This document shows, piece after piece, positions 44,455-52,922 of a stretch of DNA of 64,000 bases. The DNA is from Sphingobacterium thalpophilum. Its GTDB lineage: Bacteria > Bacteroidota > Bacteroidia > Sphingobacteriales > Sphingobacteriaceae. Every line of letters begins with the position of its first letter. Within the stretch, counting starts at the first letter, position 1. The notes under the pieces are model-generated. The model made no database searches. It was not told the origin of the DNA and was given only the letters and a program-made list of their open reading frames with translations. The stretch covers positions 1-64,000 of the forward strand of contig CAMBMM010000001.1 of assembly GCA_945868825.1 (NCBI GenBank). Reading direction: 5' to 3'. A program made the translations under genes and the position numbers.

Positions 44455-45873
44455 ATGAAAATAGAACAAATTTATACCGGTTGTTTAGCGCAAGGTGCCT
44501 ATTACATTCAATCTGGAAACGAAGCGGTGATTATAGATCCCTTGCGTGAAGTACAACCCTACATAGAAAAAGCAGAAAAAAACGGTTCTAAAATTAAATA
44601 TGTTTTGGAAACCCATTTCCATGCCGATTTTGTTTCTGGCCATATAGATTTAGCTAAAAAAACAGGCGCCACTATTGTGTATGGTCCTTTGGCAAATCCC
44701 ACGTTTGAAGCCCACATTGCACACGATGGTGAAGTATTAACAGTAGGTACGCTTAAAATAAAAGTACTACACACTCCTGGGCACACCATGGAATCTACCT
44801 GTTATTTATTGTTAGACGAGAACGATAAAGAATTGGCCCTATTTTCTGGAGATACGCTATTTATTGGCGATGTAGGTCGCCCAGATTTGGCCCAAAAAGC
44901 AGCCCATCTCACTCAAGAAGAATTAGCGGGAACGTTATTCGATTCATTACGAAACAAAATAATGAAGCTGCCCGATGATATCATCGTTTACCCGGCTCAC
45001 GGTGCAGGATCTGCCTGTGGTAAAAACATGAGCAAAGAAACCAGCGATACTTTGGGTAATCAGAGAAAATTCAATTATGCACTCCGAGCCAATATGACTC
45101 GAGACGAATTTATTGCCGAAGTAACCGATGGCCTATTGCCACCACCGGCCTATTTCCCCGAAAATGTACGCTTAAATAAACATGGCTATGCATCCATCGA
45201 TTCGGTATTAGCCAAAGGCACCCAAGCATTATCTCCGGCTGCCTTTGAGGCGGCGGCTAACGAAACTGGAGCCCTTATTTTAGATACCCGCGATGCGCAA
45301 GTATTTGCGAAAGGATTTATTCCAAATTCTATAAATATTGGTTTGGGTGGCAGCTTTGCACCTTGGGTAGGAGCACTCATTCCAGATATTAATCAGCCCA
45401 TATTAATTGTTGATGAAGCCGGCAGGGAGCAAGAAGTAGTTACCCGTTTAGCCCGTGTTGGTTACGATAATGCCCTTGGATTTTTACAAGGTGGCATAAG
45501 CGCATGGCAACAGGCTGGCCACGATTTAGATAGCATTGAAAGCATTAGTGCCGAAGAAACAGCCGCTCGGTTAGCAGCTGAGCCAGCCGCCATTTTATTA
45601 GATGTGCGTAAAATATCGGAGAACTATTCTGAGCATGTTTTGGGCGCTCAAAATTTACCCTTAGATGTGGTTAACGAAGAAATGGCTTCTCTCAATCCGG
45701 ATAAAGCCTATTACATTCATTGTGCGGGCGGTTACCGGTCCATGATATTTGCGTCCATTTTAAAAGCCCGTGGATTTGATAAGTTAATTGATGTGCAAGG
45801 CGGATTCAAAGCCATTAAAGACAGCGAAAAGTTTGAAGTGAGCCCGTACCTCTGCCCAAGCACCATGTTATAA
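44455..45873 (+). CDS. Persulfide dioxygenase-like MBL-fold protein with two rhodanese domains
   Basis: 472 residues. N-terminal metallo-beta-lactamase domain (about 1-240) with metal ligands in ETHFHADFVSGH (His54, His56, Asp58, His63), HTPGHTMES (His111), FSGDTLFIGDVGRPD and YPAHGAGSACG. Two rhodanese domains follow (about 260-355 and 370-465). The first has VDEAGREQE where the catalytic Cys loop should be and is probably inactive; the second has HCAGGYRS with the Cys. Related proteins oxidise glutathione or other persulfides to sulfite. Since this cell encodes BshC, bacillithiol persulfide is a possible substrate (inference). Single -7/-33 promoter with a Crp/Fnr-type box. Confidence 0.9.
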   Translation: MKIEQIYTGCLAQGAYYIQSGNEAVIIDPLREVQPYIEKAEKNGSKIKYVLETHFHADFVSGHIDLAKKTGATIVYGPLANPTFEAHIAHDGEVLTVGTLKIKVLHTPGHTMESTCYLLLDENDKELALFSGDTLFIGDVGRPDLAQKAAHLTQEELAGTLFDSLRNKIMKLPDDIIVYPAHGAGSACGKNMSKETSDTLGNQRKFNYALRANMTRDEFIAEVTDGLLPPPAYFPENVRLNKHGYASIDSVLAKGTQALSPAAFEAAANETGALILDTRDAQVFAKGFIPNSINIGLGGSFAPWVGALIPDINQPILIVDEAGREQEVVTRLARVGYDNALGFLQGGISAWQQAGHDLDSIESISAEETAARLAAEPAAILLDVRKISENYSEHVLGAQNLPLDVVNEEMASLNPDKAYYIHCAGGYRSMIFASILKARGFDKLIDVQGGFKAIKDSEKFEVSPYLCPSTML

Positions 45874-45886
45874 TTTTATATACCCT

Positions 45887-46027
45887 ATGGCTATCTCTGA
45901 ATTTTTATTGGCCCCTTGGCCTTGGTATTTCTCAGGCTTTTTAATTGCCTGCATTATGTTTATCTTGTTGTTTTTCGGCCGTACTTTTGGTTTCAAAACC
46001 ATCCATGTGTGGCATATAAATGTCTAA
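45887..46027 (+). pseudogene. YeeE/YedE family sulfur transporter, cut after first helix
   Basis: 46 codons. MAISEFLLAPWPWYFSGFLIACIMFILLFFGRTFGF is the N-terminus of a YeeE/YedE (DUF395) transporter: the PWPWY-SG motif and first helix followed by F-G-R-TFGF. From 45995 on the reading is KTIHVWHINV and stop, which is the reverse strand of the response regulator gene. The normal protein has about 170-190 residues in this phylum, often with a second YeeE gene behind. It follows the persulfide dioxygenase gene by 13 nt, as expected for a thiosulfate/sulfur uptake operon. Confidence 0.8.
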
Positions 46028-46192
46028 TAAAACCAGGTCAATAGCTTTTTCCTTCAAGATAGCTAAACCTTCTTCTCCACTAGTTGCACTTTCTGTGGTG
46101 TAACCCATAGAATGCAACAGATGCTTTAACACTAAAAGATTAATGCTATCATCATCAATACAAAGAATTGTTTTACTGGTTGGTGTGCTCAT
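45941..46192 (-). pseudogene. Response regulator receiver domain, truncated
   Basis: 83 codons, of which about 68 are receiver sequence: ILCIDDDSINLLVLKHLLHSMGY (acidic pocket), then LVLLDIYMPHMDGFET with phospho-acceptor Asp57. A receiver has about 115-120 residues, so beta4, alpha4, beta5 (with the Lys) and alpha5 are missing. The last 15 codons (KSTAEKQQDKHNAGN) are the antisense of the YeeE fragment. It begins 4 nt after the LuxR-type regulator, so it was the second gene of that operon. Cannot be a normal phosphorelay protein as it stands. Confidence 0.8.
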
Positions 46193-46196
46193 ATTT

Positions 46197-46841
46197 TTAT
46201 TCTTCCATTTTGGCCGCTAATTGCGATCGAGAATTTACGCCCACTTTTTGGTAGATATGTTTTAGGTGTTGGTTTACGGTTCTAGCCGAAATAAAAAGCT
46301 GATCGGCAATTTGCTGGTAAGATAAACCCGATTTTATGAAGCGTGCTATTTCTCGTTCTCTGGGTGTAAGGCGGTTTATGATGGCATTTATTTTTTGCAT
46401 TTTTTGTCCTACACTAGCAATTAATATTCGTGCAGCGCTTGGGGAAAGGGCAGCTCCATTGTTTAACAGACTGAGCAATGCTTCGCTAACGGCATTTAAC
46501 GACATATTTTTGGTTAAAAAGCCTGCTGCACCAGTACTAAATGCCGACATCACACTCTCTTTGTCATCAAAAGCTGTCATCATAACTATGCGTGTGCCAG
46601 CTAAGCGTTCTTGCAAAAGAGGTATTCCTTCAATACCACTAATCTCGGGCAATTGTATATCTAGTAATACAATATCCGGAATGGCTAGGTAATTCGATTT
46701 CATGTAGTTGAACAAATCAGGAATCGTGCCAAAAGCAAACGTGCAGGTAAATTCATCGCTGCCATCGAAATACTCTTTGTAATTTTCTAATAGAAGCTCA
46801 TTGTCTTCAATAAAACCTATTTTAATTGGGTTGTTGGCCAT
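46197..46841 (-). CDS. NarL/FixJ-type response regulator (receiver plus LuxR HTH)
   Basis: 214 residues. Receiver domain (about 6-125) with IEDNELLLENYKEYF and phospho-acceptor Asp61 in DIVLLDIQLPEISG, RIVMMTAFDDKES, GAAGFLTKNMS with the conserved Lys. LuxR-type HTH (about 148-210): LTPREREIARFIKSGLSYQQIADQLFISARTVNQHLKHIYQKVGVNSR. No sensor kinase is left next to it; the only downstream gene is the truncated receiver. A 6-bp palindrome just upstream may be its own operator. Intact. Confidence 0.92.
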   Translation of the reverse strand: MANNPIKIGFIEDNELLLENYKEYFDGSDEFTCTFAFGTIPDLFNYMKSNYLAIPDIVLLDIQLPEISGIEGIPLLQERLAGTRIVMMTAFDDKESVMSAFSTGAAGFLTKNMSLNAVSEALLSLLNNGAALSPSAARILIASVGQKMQKINAIINRLTPREREIARFIKSGLSYQQIADQLFISARTVNQHLKHIYQKVGVNSRSQLAAKMEE

Positions 46842-46857
46842 GTGTATTTAGTATAAG

Positions 46858-46873
46858 TACCTAAAAATAGGTA
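46858..46873 (-). promoter_or_regulatory. Palindrome upstream of LuxR-type regulator
   Basis: TACCTA-AAAA-TAGGTA, perfect 6-bp arms, 17 nt before the regulator ATG. On the minus strand it overlaps TATTTTTA, a near-match to the -7 element, so binding there would affect transcription. Confidence 0.4.
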
Positions 46874-46895
46874 TAAATTAACATAACATCCAAAA

Positions 46896-46923
46896 AAAAG
46901 AGCCATTTTTGCTTGGCTCTTTT
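46896..46923. terminator. Terminator after outer-membrane barrel gene
   Basis: AAAAGAGCC, 10-nt loop, GGCTCTTTT; works on the minus strand for the outer-membrane protein gene and lies upstream of the divergent-facing regulator. Confidence 0.8.
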
Positions 46924-46941
46924 GACGATAGATAAAGTGGT

Positions 46942-49731
46942 TTAGTCTCTTCTAATTTCTATACTGCGCATACCGCCACCCATACCGGGCATTTGCATAC
47001 CCGTATTGGGCATTTGCTGGCCATTAAATTTTTGCAATTTCAGACTAAAGGTGAGCATGGCATAACGAGCTAAGCGATTGCTACGGGTATCGTTAATGCT
47101 ATTGGCTGTTACCGAACGAGAAATGCTAGTATTTTCATTGTACACATCAAATATTTGGAAACGCAACGATGCGGCGTTGTTTTTCAAGAACTGTTTTTCT
47201 AAATAGGTGTTCATGATAAACGGATTTACCGAAAATGCACTCGTGTAGCCTTTATTTAAGGCTTTGGTGAAATCGGCACCCAAAATCCAGGTTTTGCGAA
47301 TATAGGCTTTACCATTAAAGGTTAAATTCCAGGTAGATACTTTCGTATTTTGTTGTGCTGAGATGCTGTAGGTATTCTTATTAGCAGTATAGTTCACTCC
47401 TGGATTTAATTCAATCCACTTAGCTGGGTTTAGCTGAAAGTTCGCTCCTTGGCTAATAATTAAGTTTTTGCCAATATTCTTTTGGTCATTAACAAAGTTG
47501 ATATTGTTGGAATAATTAGCAAATCCGTTGATGCTCAGGGTGTATTTTCGCTCGGCAAATGGTTTAGACCAGGTATAAAATCCGTTAACGCTATAAAATC
47601 CATTGGTATTTAAGTAGCGGGTTTCAATTTTGTTGCCAGGTAAGAACACACTATTGCTTACAATTTTATTTTCGGTAAGGTTTACCGAAAAATTAGTGAA
47701 CCACACATCGCCCTTTTCAAAATTAAAGTTGTTGTATCTGATATTGATGTTGTGGCTAAACTCGGCTTTTAGATTGGGGTTACCCACTACAGGAAATTGA
47801 GGGTTTGAAACATCGGTTACCGGCTGTAATTGGTTAAATGATGGTTCGTTGTTTCGGCCATTATAGGAAGCATTAAATTCTTTGGTTTTAGAAAAATTAT
47901 ACGAGTAACGTAAAACCGGGATTAGGTTTAATGCTGTTCTGCGATAACTAGTTTGATTACTTACCGAAGTGCCCGAAAGTAGAGATGGCTGTACGCCTAA
48001 ACCCAAACTGTAGTTGTATTTCTTTTGAGTTACCCGGTAATTCATGCCCAATCTGTTGGTCATAAACGAATAGGTATAATCGTTGCTTTGTGAAGCAACA
48101 GTAGTCAAAACTCCTCCAGGTGTGTTAGTGCCCAAGGTGGTTCTACCATTTTGGTAATCGGCTAAAGAGAAATTCCAGTTAAATTCTAAACTTTCTGTAC
48201 GGCTCAATGGCTCAATATAAGAGATACCTGACCGGGTAGTAGTATTGGTATTGTTGTTACTTACTAGTTGCCTTTGATACACAGGTATAGCAGCTCCAAA
48301 AGCGGTAGTTTGGTTAATCGCATCGTTTTCTTGCGTCGTATTGTTTTTGCTGAGCGATAAATTTACCGAAGCGGTGCGCCCACGTTTCCCAAAACGGTGA
48401 TTAAACAAAGCATCGGCACCAAAATTAGGTGTTTCAGAACTACTAATGCCGCCATTATTACCGTTCGAAATAAGGCTAGTTCCATCTTGTAAAAACGCAA
48501 AAGTGCTGGCAGAAGTGCCATTACTTTGTCCTAAATTGAAATATGGAGTTACTTTTAAATAGTTTACGCTATCAATTTTATACTCTAAGTTCCAGTTAAA
48601 ACGGTGGTTAATAGTACTCGTATTGCTAGTGCTATTTTGGTTATTTAATAAGAAACCGGTAGCATTAATATTTTGTTGTTGGGTAGATCTAAGCACCTCG
48701 TTATTGCGGTTTGCGTAGCTATAGTTTCCGTACGATGTTAATTTTTTGCTCCACTCATCGCGGTAGTTTACACCTAATGAAACTACTCTGGTAAGGCCAT
48801 CTCCACCAGCATTGCCTCCGCCGACCGTCACTCGTGCGTTGCCACCACCACCACCACCACCCAGTTGTACACGGGCACCACCACCACCACCAATAAAACT
48901 AAATAGCGATGTATTGGTATTGTTTAAATTTCCTTGTACAGAAATTTGTTGCGTTTTATTAAACACATTGGCCGAAATATTACCTTGGTAACGGCCTTCG
49001 TTCCCTTGCCCAATTTTGCCTTGCGTTAAATAGCCGTTGTTTTTGTCAGGCCTAATTTGAATGTTCAAAATTTTCTCTGGGTCACCTTCTTTCACCCCAG
49101 TAAAGTTTGCCTGATCGCCATAATCATCAATCAATTGTATTTTATCAATTAAATTAGCAGGTAATTGTTGGGTAGCAGTTTTAACATCGCCGCCAAAAAA
49201 GTCTTTGCCATTTACTCGAACTCGGGTAACCGCTTTTCCTTGAGCCTTTACATTACCATCTTTATCAACTTCTACACCCGGTAATTTTCTCAATAAATCT
49301 TCCACCTGTGCATCGTCTTTTAATTTATAATCAGCTGCTCTAAACTCTAGGGTATCTTCTTTAACCGTAACGGTTGGCGTACCCGAAATCACCACTTCAT
49401 TCAATTGCTTTGTCGAATTTTTTAGGTTGATAATACCTAAAGCCAAGCTTCCTTCACCTTCATTATAGACATATTTACGTAAGGCCGATTGAAATCCTAA
49501 GCTCGTAATAGACAAGGTAAATTGTCCTGATTTTACTCCTTTAAAGCTAAATGCTCCATTGGCATTGGTACGGGTAAATAAACTGTCTTTTGCCGAACGT
49601 AGTTTAACCGTTGCCGCAATAACACTTAAGCCCGAAGAATCTCTCAACGTGCCATTTACCTCGTAATTGCTTTGTGCATGAACAGTTAAACTTACTAAGG
49701 TTAAAATCAGAATTGATAGTATGTGTTTCAT
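46942..49731 (-). CDS. Outer-membrane beta-barrel protein, carboxypeptidase-regulatory and plug domains
   Basis: 929 residues. Signal peptide MKHILSILILTLVSLTVHAQ, carboxypeptidase-regulatory-like domain (about 22-105: GTLRDSSGLSVIAATVKL, GQFTLSITSLGFQS). Plug-like region follows (about 110-240: LNEVVISGTPTVTVKEDTLEF, VEDLLRKLPGVEVDKDGNVKAQGKAVTRVRVNGKDFFGGD), then a barrel to the end. The second outer-membrane protein of this type in the window, but distant in sequence from 21893..24370. Odd: a Gly-rich stretch at about 279-307 from tandem GGT codons, and a Met/Gly-rich tail (MPNTGMQMPGMGGGM). Downstream partner of the secreted protein 49753..50505. Ligand unknown. Confidence 0.85.
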   Translation of the reverse strand: MKHILSILILTLVSLTVHAQSNYEVNGTLRDSSGLSVIAATVKLRSAKDSLFTRTNANGAFSFKGVKSGQFTLSITSLGFQSALRKYVYNEGEGSLALGIINLKNSTKQLNEVVISGTPTVTVKEDTLEFRAADYKLKDDAQVEDLLRKLPGVEVDKDGNVKAQGKAVTRVRVNGKDFFGGDVKTATQQLPANLIDKIQLIDDYGDQANFTGVKEGDPEKILNIQIRPDKNNGYLTQGKIGQGNEGRYQGNISANVFNKTQQISVQGNLNNTNTSLFSFIGGGGGARVQLGGGGGGGNARVTVGGGNAGGDGLTRVVSLGVNYRDEWSKKLTSYGNYSYANRNNEVLRSTQQQNINATGFLLNNQNSTSNTSTINHRFNWNLEYKIDSVNYLKVTPYFNLGQSNGTSASTFAFLQDGTSLISNGNNGGISSSETPNFGADALFNHRFGKRGRTASVNLSLSKNNTTQENDAINQTTAFGAAIPVYQRQLVSNNNTNTTTRSGISYIEPLSRTESLEFNWNFSLADYQNGRTTLGTNTPGGVLTTVASQSNDYTYSFMTNRLGMNYRVTQKKYNYSLGLGVQPSLLSGTSVSNQTSYRRTALNLIPVLRYSYNFSKTKEFNASYNGRNNEPSFNQLQPVTDVSNPQFPVVGNPNLKAEFSHNINIRYNNFNFEKGDVWFTNFSVNLTENKIVSNSVFLPGNKIETRYLNTNGFYSVNGFYTWSKPFAERKYTLSINGFANYSNNINFVNDQKNIGKNLIISQGANFQLNPAKWIELNPGVNYTANKNTYSISAQQNTKVSTWNLTFNGKAYIRKTWILGADFTKALNKGYTSAFSVNPFIMNTYLEKQFLKNNAASLRFQIFDVYNENTSISRSVTANSINDTRSNRLARYAMLTFSLKLQKFNGQQMPNTGMQMPGMGGGMRSIEIRRD

Positions 49732-49752
49732 ATGTGTTTTTAATCGTAAAGG

Positions 49753-50505
49753 CTATTTGCTAGCCAAGGGGTAAAATACCCAAAATTCAGTGCTGTCTAA
49801 TAAGCTGTTTGTTTGCATAGGCCCAGAAGGCGTTCCTCTAAGTCCAATATTTCTGCTAACAGCAGTTGGACTGGCCGCTAAAACAAGTCCATTTAGTTTG
49901 ATTTGGCATGCAAAAATATCATTTTTAGATGGATCTATTTGTAACAATTTCATCGGTAAGGCGTACTCACAAACTAATTCTACAGCTTCGTTCAGTTGGG
50001 CAACCGCTCTAATTCCAAAATCATTTTTTAGGGCAATGGGGCCATCAATAAGGCTGGTAAAACCACGCAATTCAATGCTGCTTAATTGTGCAACTTCCTC
50101 TTTAAATGAGGGCCTCTTGGTTCTGCCCAAAACAGGATCGTAACGTTTGTCTTGTGCTTTGCCGGCAGGGAAGCCTATACTTTCTTGTACTTTTTTTTGT
50201 CCTATTGCATTAAAACCTAGGCTCAGGCCCCAATGTATCATTTTTGCTATACTCTCTTTGTTAGCCGTTTTCAGGACCACAAATAGGGTAGAATCGTTAT
50301 TGGCCAAGGCATAGCTTATGCCCGATACCTTATCGGTAGCAAACTGATTTTGGTCCCATTCTTTAACCAGGCCATCCAGTTCAATATTAGTTAAGAAAGC
50401 GTTTTTAATAAGTTCTTTCGGCTTTTTCTGTGCTTTTGCACTAGCACAAACTAGCACTAATAAACAGCAAATGAATACTCGAGCCCGATGATGTAGTAAT
50501 TCCAT
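49753..50505 (-). CDS. Secreted protein, possible DOMON/CBM9-like fold
   Basis: 250 residues with signal peptide ending ASAKAQ (about residue 25). The mature part has IELDGLVKEWDQNQFATDKVSGISYALANNDSTLFVVLKTANKESIAKMIHWGLSLGFNA. The pattern D-G-x-x-x-E-W followed by D-x-x-x-L-F-V/I resembles the start of CBM9/DOMON-like sandwiches; a weak match by eye. It precedes the outer-membrane barrel gene by 21 nt in the same operon and may be its periplasmic or surface partner. A TATTTTCG -7-like element lies 55 nt upstream. Confidence 0.7.
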   Translation of the reverse strand: MELLHHRARVFICCLLVLVCASAKAQKKPKELIKNAFLTNIELDGLVKEWDQNQFATDKVSGISYALANNDSTLFVVLKTANKESIAKMIHWGLSLGFNAIGQKKVQESIGFPAGKAQDKRYDPVLGRTKRPSFKEEVAQLSSIELRGFTSLIDGPIALKNDFGIRAVAQLNEAVELVCEYALPMKLLQIDPSKNDIFACQIKLNGLVLAASPTAVSRNIGLRGTPSGPMQTNSLLDSTEFWVFYPLASK

Positions 50506-50559
50506 AAGAGTAAGATTAAAAGAATAGACAATCGTTTAGTGCGCAACTGAATTTCTTTG

Positions 50560-50567
50560 CGAAAATA
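50560..50567 (-). promoter_or_regulatory. -7-like element for the secreted protein/barrel operon
   Basis: TATTTTCG on the minus strand, 55 nt before the ATG at 50505, directly behind the terminator of the small upstream transcript. Confidence 0.35.
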
Positions 50568-50580
50568 CGGTTATAAACGT

Positions 50581-50614
50581 AAAAAGGAGCCAATCTTTCG
50601 AAAGGCTCCTTTTT
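50581..50614. terminator. Terminator of the small minus-strand transcript
   Basis: AAAAAGGAGCC, 12-nt loop, GGCTCCTTTTT: perfect 11-bp stem with T-run on either strand. Confidence 0.85.
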
Positions 50615-50672
50615 AGCTTAACATGTGCAAATGGTAAGCTTTCTTCCCGAGCTAAAATGTGCTCTTGCTTTG

Positions 50673-50792
50673 TTAACGTTGTTTTTGTAGGTGAAGTATA
50701 TGCGTTATTAAATCTTTGCTTAAAATAAGCAACAATTCTTTATCAAACTTTTTAGTGAGCTGTGTTAGGTTGGGAGTTGATTTCGTTTTCAT
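50673..50792 (-). CDS. Candidate 39-residue small protein
   Basis: ATG at 50792, 39 codons: MKTKSTPNLTQLTKKFDKEL, then a Leu/Ile-rich amphipathic stretch (LLILSKDLITHILHLQKQR). It lies in an otherwise empty 505-bp gap and has its own consensus promoter 65 nt upstream (50857..50887) and a strong terminator 58 nt downstream. The transcript of about 270 nt could equally be a noncoding RNA. No family recognised. Basic and possibly membrane- or RNA-associated by composition only. Confidence 0.45.
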   Translation of the reverse strand: MKTKSTPNLTQLTKKFDKELLLILSKDLITHILHLQKQR

Positions 50793-50856
50793 ATGCTTTC
50801 TAAATTATAATGATGAGCAATAAACTTGTTTATAGTGTTCTAATCTAGAACTATGC

Positions 50857-50887
50857 CAAACTTATTTAGGGCTATCTAGTCCCCAAA
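50857..50887 (-). promoter_or_regulatory. Consensus promoter of the small transcript
   Basis: On the minus strand TTTG, 19-nt spacer, TAAGTTTG: an exact fit to the Bacteroidota consensus. Expected start near 50850. Confidence 0.65.
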
Positions 50888-50919
50888 TGCATTCCCAATA
50901 GGCTCTTTTTTGTAGCCAT

Positions 50920-50948
50920 ATTTCCACAATTTCTACACATGTGGAAAT
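50920..50948 (+). promoter_or_regulatory. 9-bp inverted repeat with inner third copy upstream of parE
   Basis: ATTTCCACA, 11-nt spacer, TGTGGAAAT: perfect arms. The spacer begins ATTTCTACA, a one-mismatch direct copy of the left arm. Centre about 58 nt upstream of the inferred parE start site. Likely an operator for an unknown regulator. Confidence 0.5.
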
Positions 50949-50977
50949 TTAGCACCAAAATCAGTAGAGAAATCTAT

Positions 50978-50985
50978 TAGATTTG
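50978..50985 (+). promoter_or_regulatory. parE promoter, -7 element
   Basis: TAGATTTG, exact TAnnTTTG, 25 nt before the parE ATG. No -33 TTTG at proper distance, which fits a promoter that needs an activator. Confidence 0.5.
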
Positions 50986-51010
50986 CGTTTTAGAACTCTA
51001 TACGCAATAC

Positions 51011-52912
51011 ATGGCCGAATTAATTTACAGTGAAGACAGCATTCGCTCCCTCGATTGGAAAGAGCACATACGTTTACGCCCCGGAATGTATATTGGGAAG
51101 TTGGGCGACGGCTCTGCCTACGACGATGGGATTTATGTTTTGCTGAAAGAAATTGTAGATAACTCTATAGATGAGTTTGTGATGGGATCGGGTAGAACTA
51201 TTGACATTACCATTTCCGATCAACGTGTTATTGTACGAGATTTTGGTCGTGGCATTCCTCTGGGCAAAGTAATAGATTGCGTATCTAAAATTAATACCGG
51301 TGGTAAATACGATTCCAAAGCTTTCCAGAAATCGGTAGGTTTAAATGGTGTGGGTACCAAGGCCGTAAACGCCTTGTCGTCGCACTTTGCCGTACAATCG
51401 TACCGCGATGGCAAAACCAAAAAGGCCGAATTCGAAAAAGGGGAATTGACCAACGATGTACCCGAAACCGAAACCACGCAACGTAACGGAACTTCGGTCA
51501 CCTTCTATCCCGATGAAACCATTTTTCGGAATTACCATTTTATCCCGGAATTTATAGAAAGCATGATTTGGAACTACGTGTTCCTTAACTCAGGCTTAAC
51601 CATAAATTATAACAGCGAAAAGTTTTTCTCGGAGAGGGGCTTGTACGATTTATTGGTACGCAACACCGATTCTGAAACCATTCGCTACCCCATTATACAT
51701 TTGGTAGGAGAAGATATTGAAATATCGATGACCCATGGCCAACAATACGGCGAAGAATACTATTCCTTTGTAAATGGCCAACATACCACCCAAGGCGGTA
51801 CACACCAAGCCGCTTTTCGTGAGGCCTTGGTAAAAACCATCCGAGAGTTTTATAAAAAAGAATTCGATGCCTCCGATGTACGGGCATCTATTGTTTCGGC
51901 TATATCTATCAGAGTGCAAGAGCCGGTTTTTGAATCGCAAACTAAAACCAAATTAGGTTCGCAGAACGTAGGCCCCGATGGCCCATCGGTACGAACCTTT
52001 ATTAATGATTTTGTTAAAAAAGAACTCGACGATTATTTACACAAATACCCCGAAACGGCCGATGCCTTGCTAAAACGCATCATGCAATCGGAGCGGGAGC
52101 GTAAAGATATTGCCGGTATAAAAAAATTAGCCAACGAGCGTGCTAAAAAAGCATCGCTGCATAACCGTAAACTTCGCGATTGCAAAATCCATTTCGACGA
52201 CGCCCACGAACGCAAACAAGAAACTACCCTTTTTATTACCGAGGGCGATTCGGCAAGTGGATCCATTACCAAATCTCGTGATGTGCAAACCCAAGCGGTA
52301 TTTAGTTTAAAAGGGAAGCCCCTAAACTGCTATGGCCTTACCAAAAAAGTGGTGTACGAAAACGAAGAATTTAACCTGCTGCAGCACGCTTTAAATATTG
52401 AAGATGGTTTAGAAGATTTGCGGTATAATAATATTGTAATTGCTACCGATGCCGATGTGGATGGTATGCACATTCGTTTGTTACTCATGACCTTTTTTCT
52501 GCAGTTTTTTCCCGATTTGGTAAAAGCCCGCCACCTCTATATATTACAAACGCCACTATTTAGAGTGCGCAATAAGAAGGAAACTATTTATTGCTACAGC
52601 GATGAAGAGCGCCAAAGAGCCATTGCCAAATTAGGTAATAAGCCTGAAATCACCCGATTTAAAGGCTTGGGAGAAATTTCACCCGAAGAATTTGGCTTGT
52701 TTATTGGCAAAGAAATTCGCCTAGACCCCGTATTGTTAACCAAAGAACAAAGCATTAAAAATCTGTTGGAATACTATATGGGTAAAAATACCCCCGACAG
52801 ACAGCAGCATATTATTAAGAATTTAAGAGTGGAAGTGGATATTTTGGAGGAAGCCTTAACCGCTGAAGCGGTTTTGCCTACCGAAGAAGAAATCGCAACC
52901 GAACAAGCATAG
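51011..52912 (+). CDS. parE: DNA topoisomerase IV subunit B (type IIA)
   Basis: 633 residues. GHKL ATPase ([54 protein letters not shown]), transducer domain, then TOPRIM ([38 protein letters not shown]). Relaxes and decatenates DNA with ParC. The parE-parC pairing is the topoisomerase IV arrangement; gyrB in this phylum usually stands alone. The ATG lies 25 nt after the -7 element, behind the inverted repeat at 50920..50948. Confidence 0.93.
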   Translation: MAELIYSEDSIRSLDWKEHIRLRPGMYIGKLGDGSAYDDGIYVLLKEIVDNSIDEFVMGSGRTIDITISDQRVIVRDFGRGIPLGKVIDCVSKINTGGKYDSKAFQKSVGLNGVGTKAVNALSSHFAVQSYRDGKTKKAEFEKGELTNDVPETETTQRNGTSVTFYPDETIFRNYHFIPEFIESMIWNYVFLNSGLTINYNSEKFFSERGLYDLLVRNTDSETIRYPIIHLVGEDIEISMTHGQQYGEEYYSFVNGQHTTQGGTHQAAFREALVKTIREFYKKEFDASDVRASIVSAISIRVQEPVFESQTKTKLGSQNVGPDGPSVRTFINDFVKKELDDYLHKYPETADALLKRIMQSERERKDIAGIKKLANERAKKASLHNRKLRDCKIHFDDAHERKQETTLFITEGDSASGSITKSRDVQTQAVFSLKGKPLNCYGLTKKVVYENEEFNLLQHALNIEDGLEDLRYNNIVIATDADVDGMHIRLLLMTFFLQFFPDLVKARHLYILQTPLFRVRNKKETIYCYSDEERQRAIAKLGNKPEITRFKGLGEISPEEFGLFIGKEIRLDPVLLTKEQSIKNLLEYYMGKNTPDRQQHIIKNLRVEVDILEEALTAEAVLPTEEEIATEQA

Positions 52913-52922
52913 TATCTACCCG

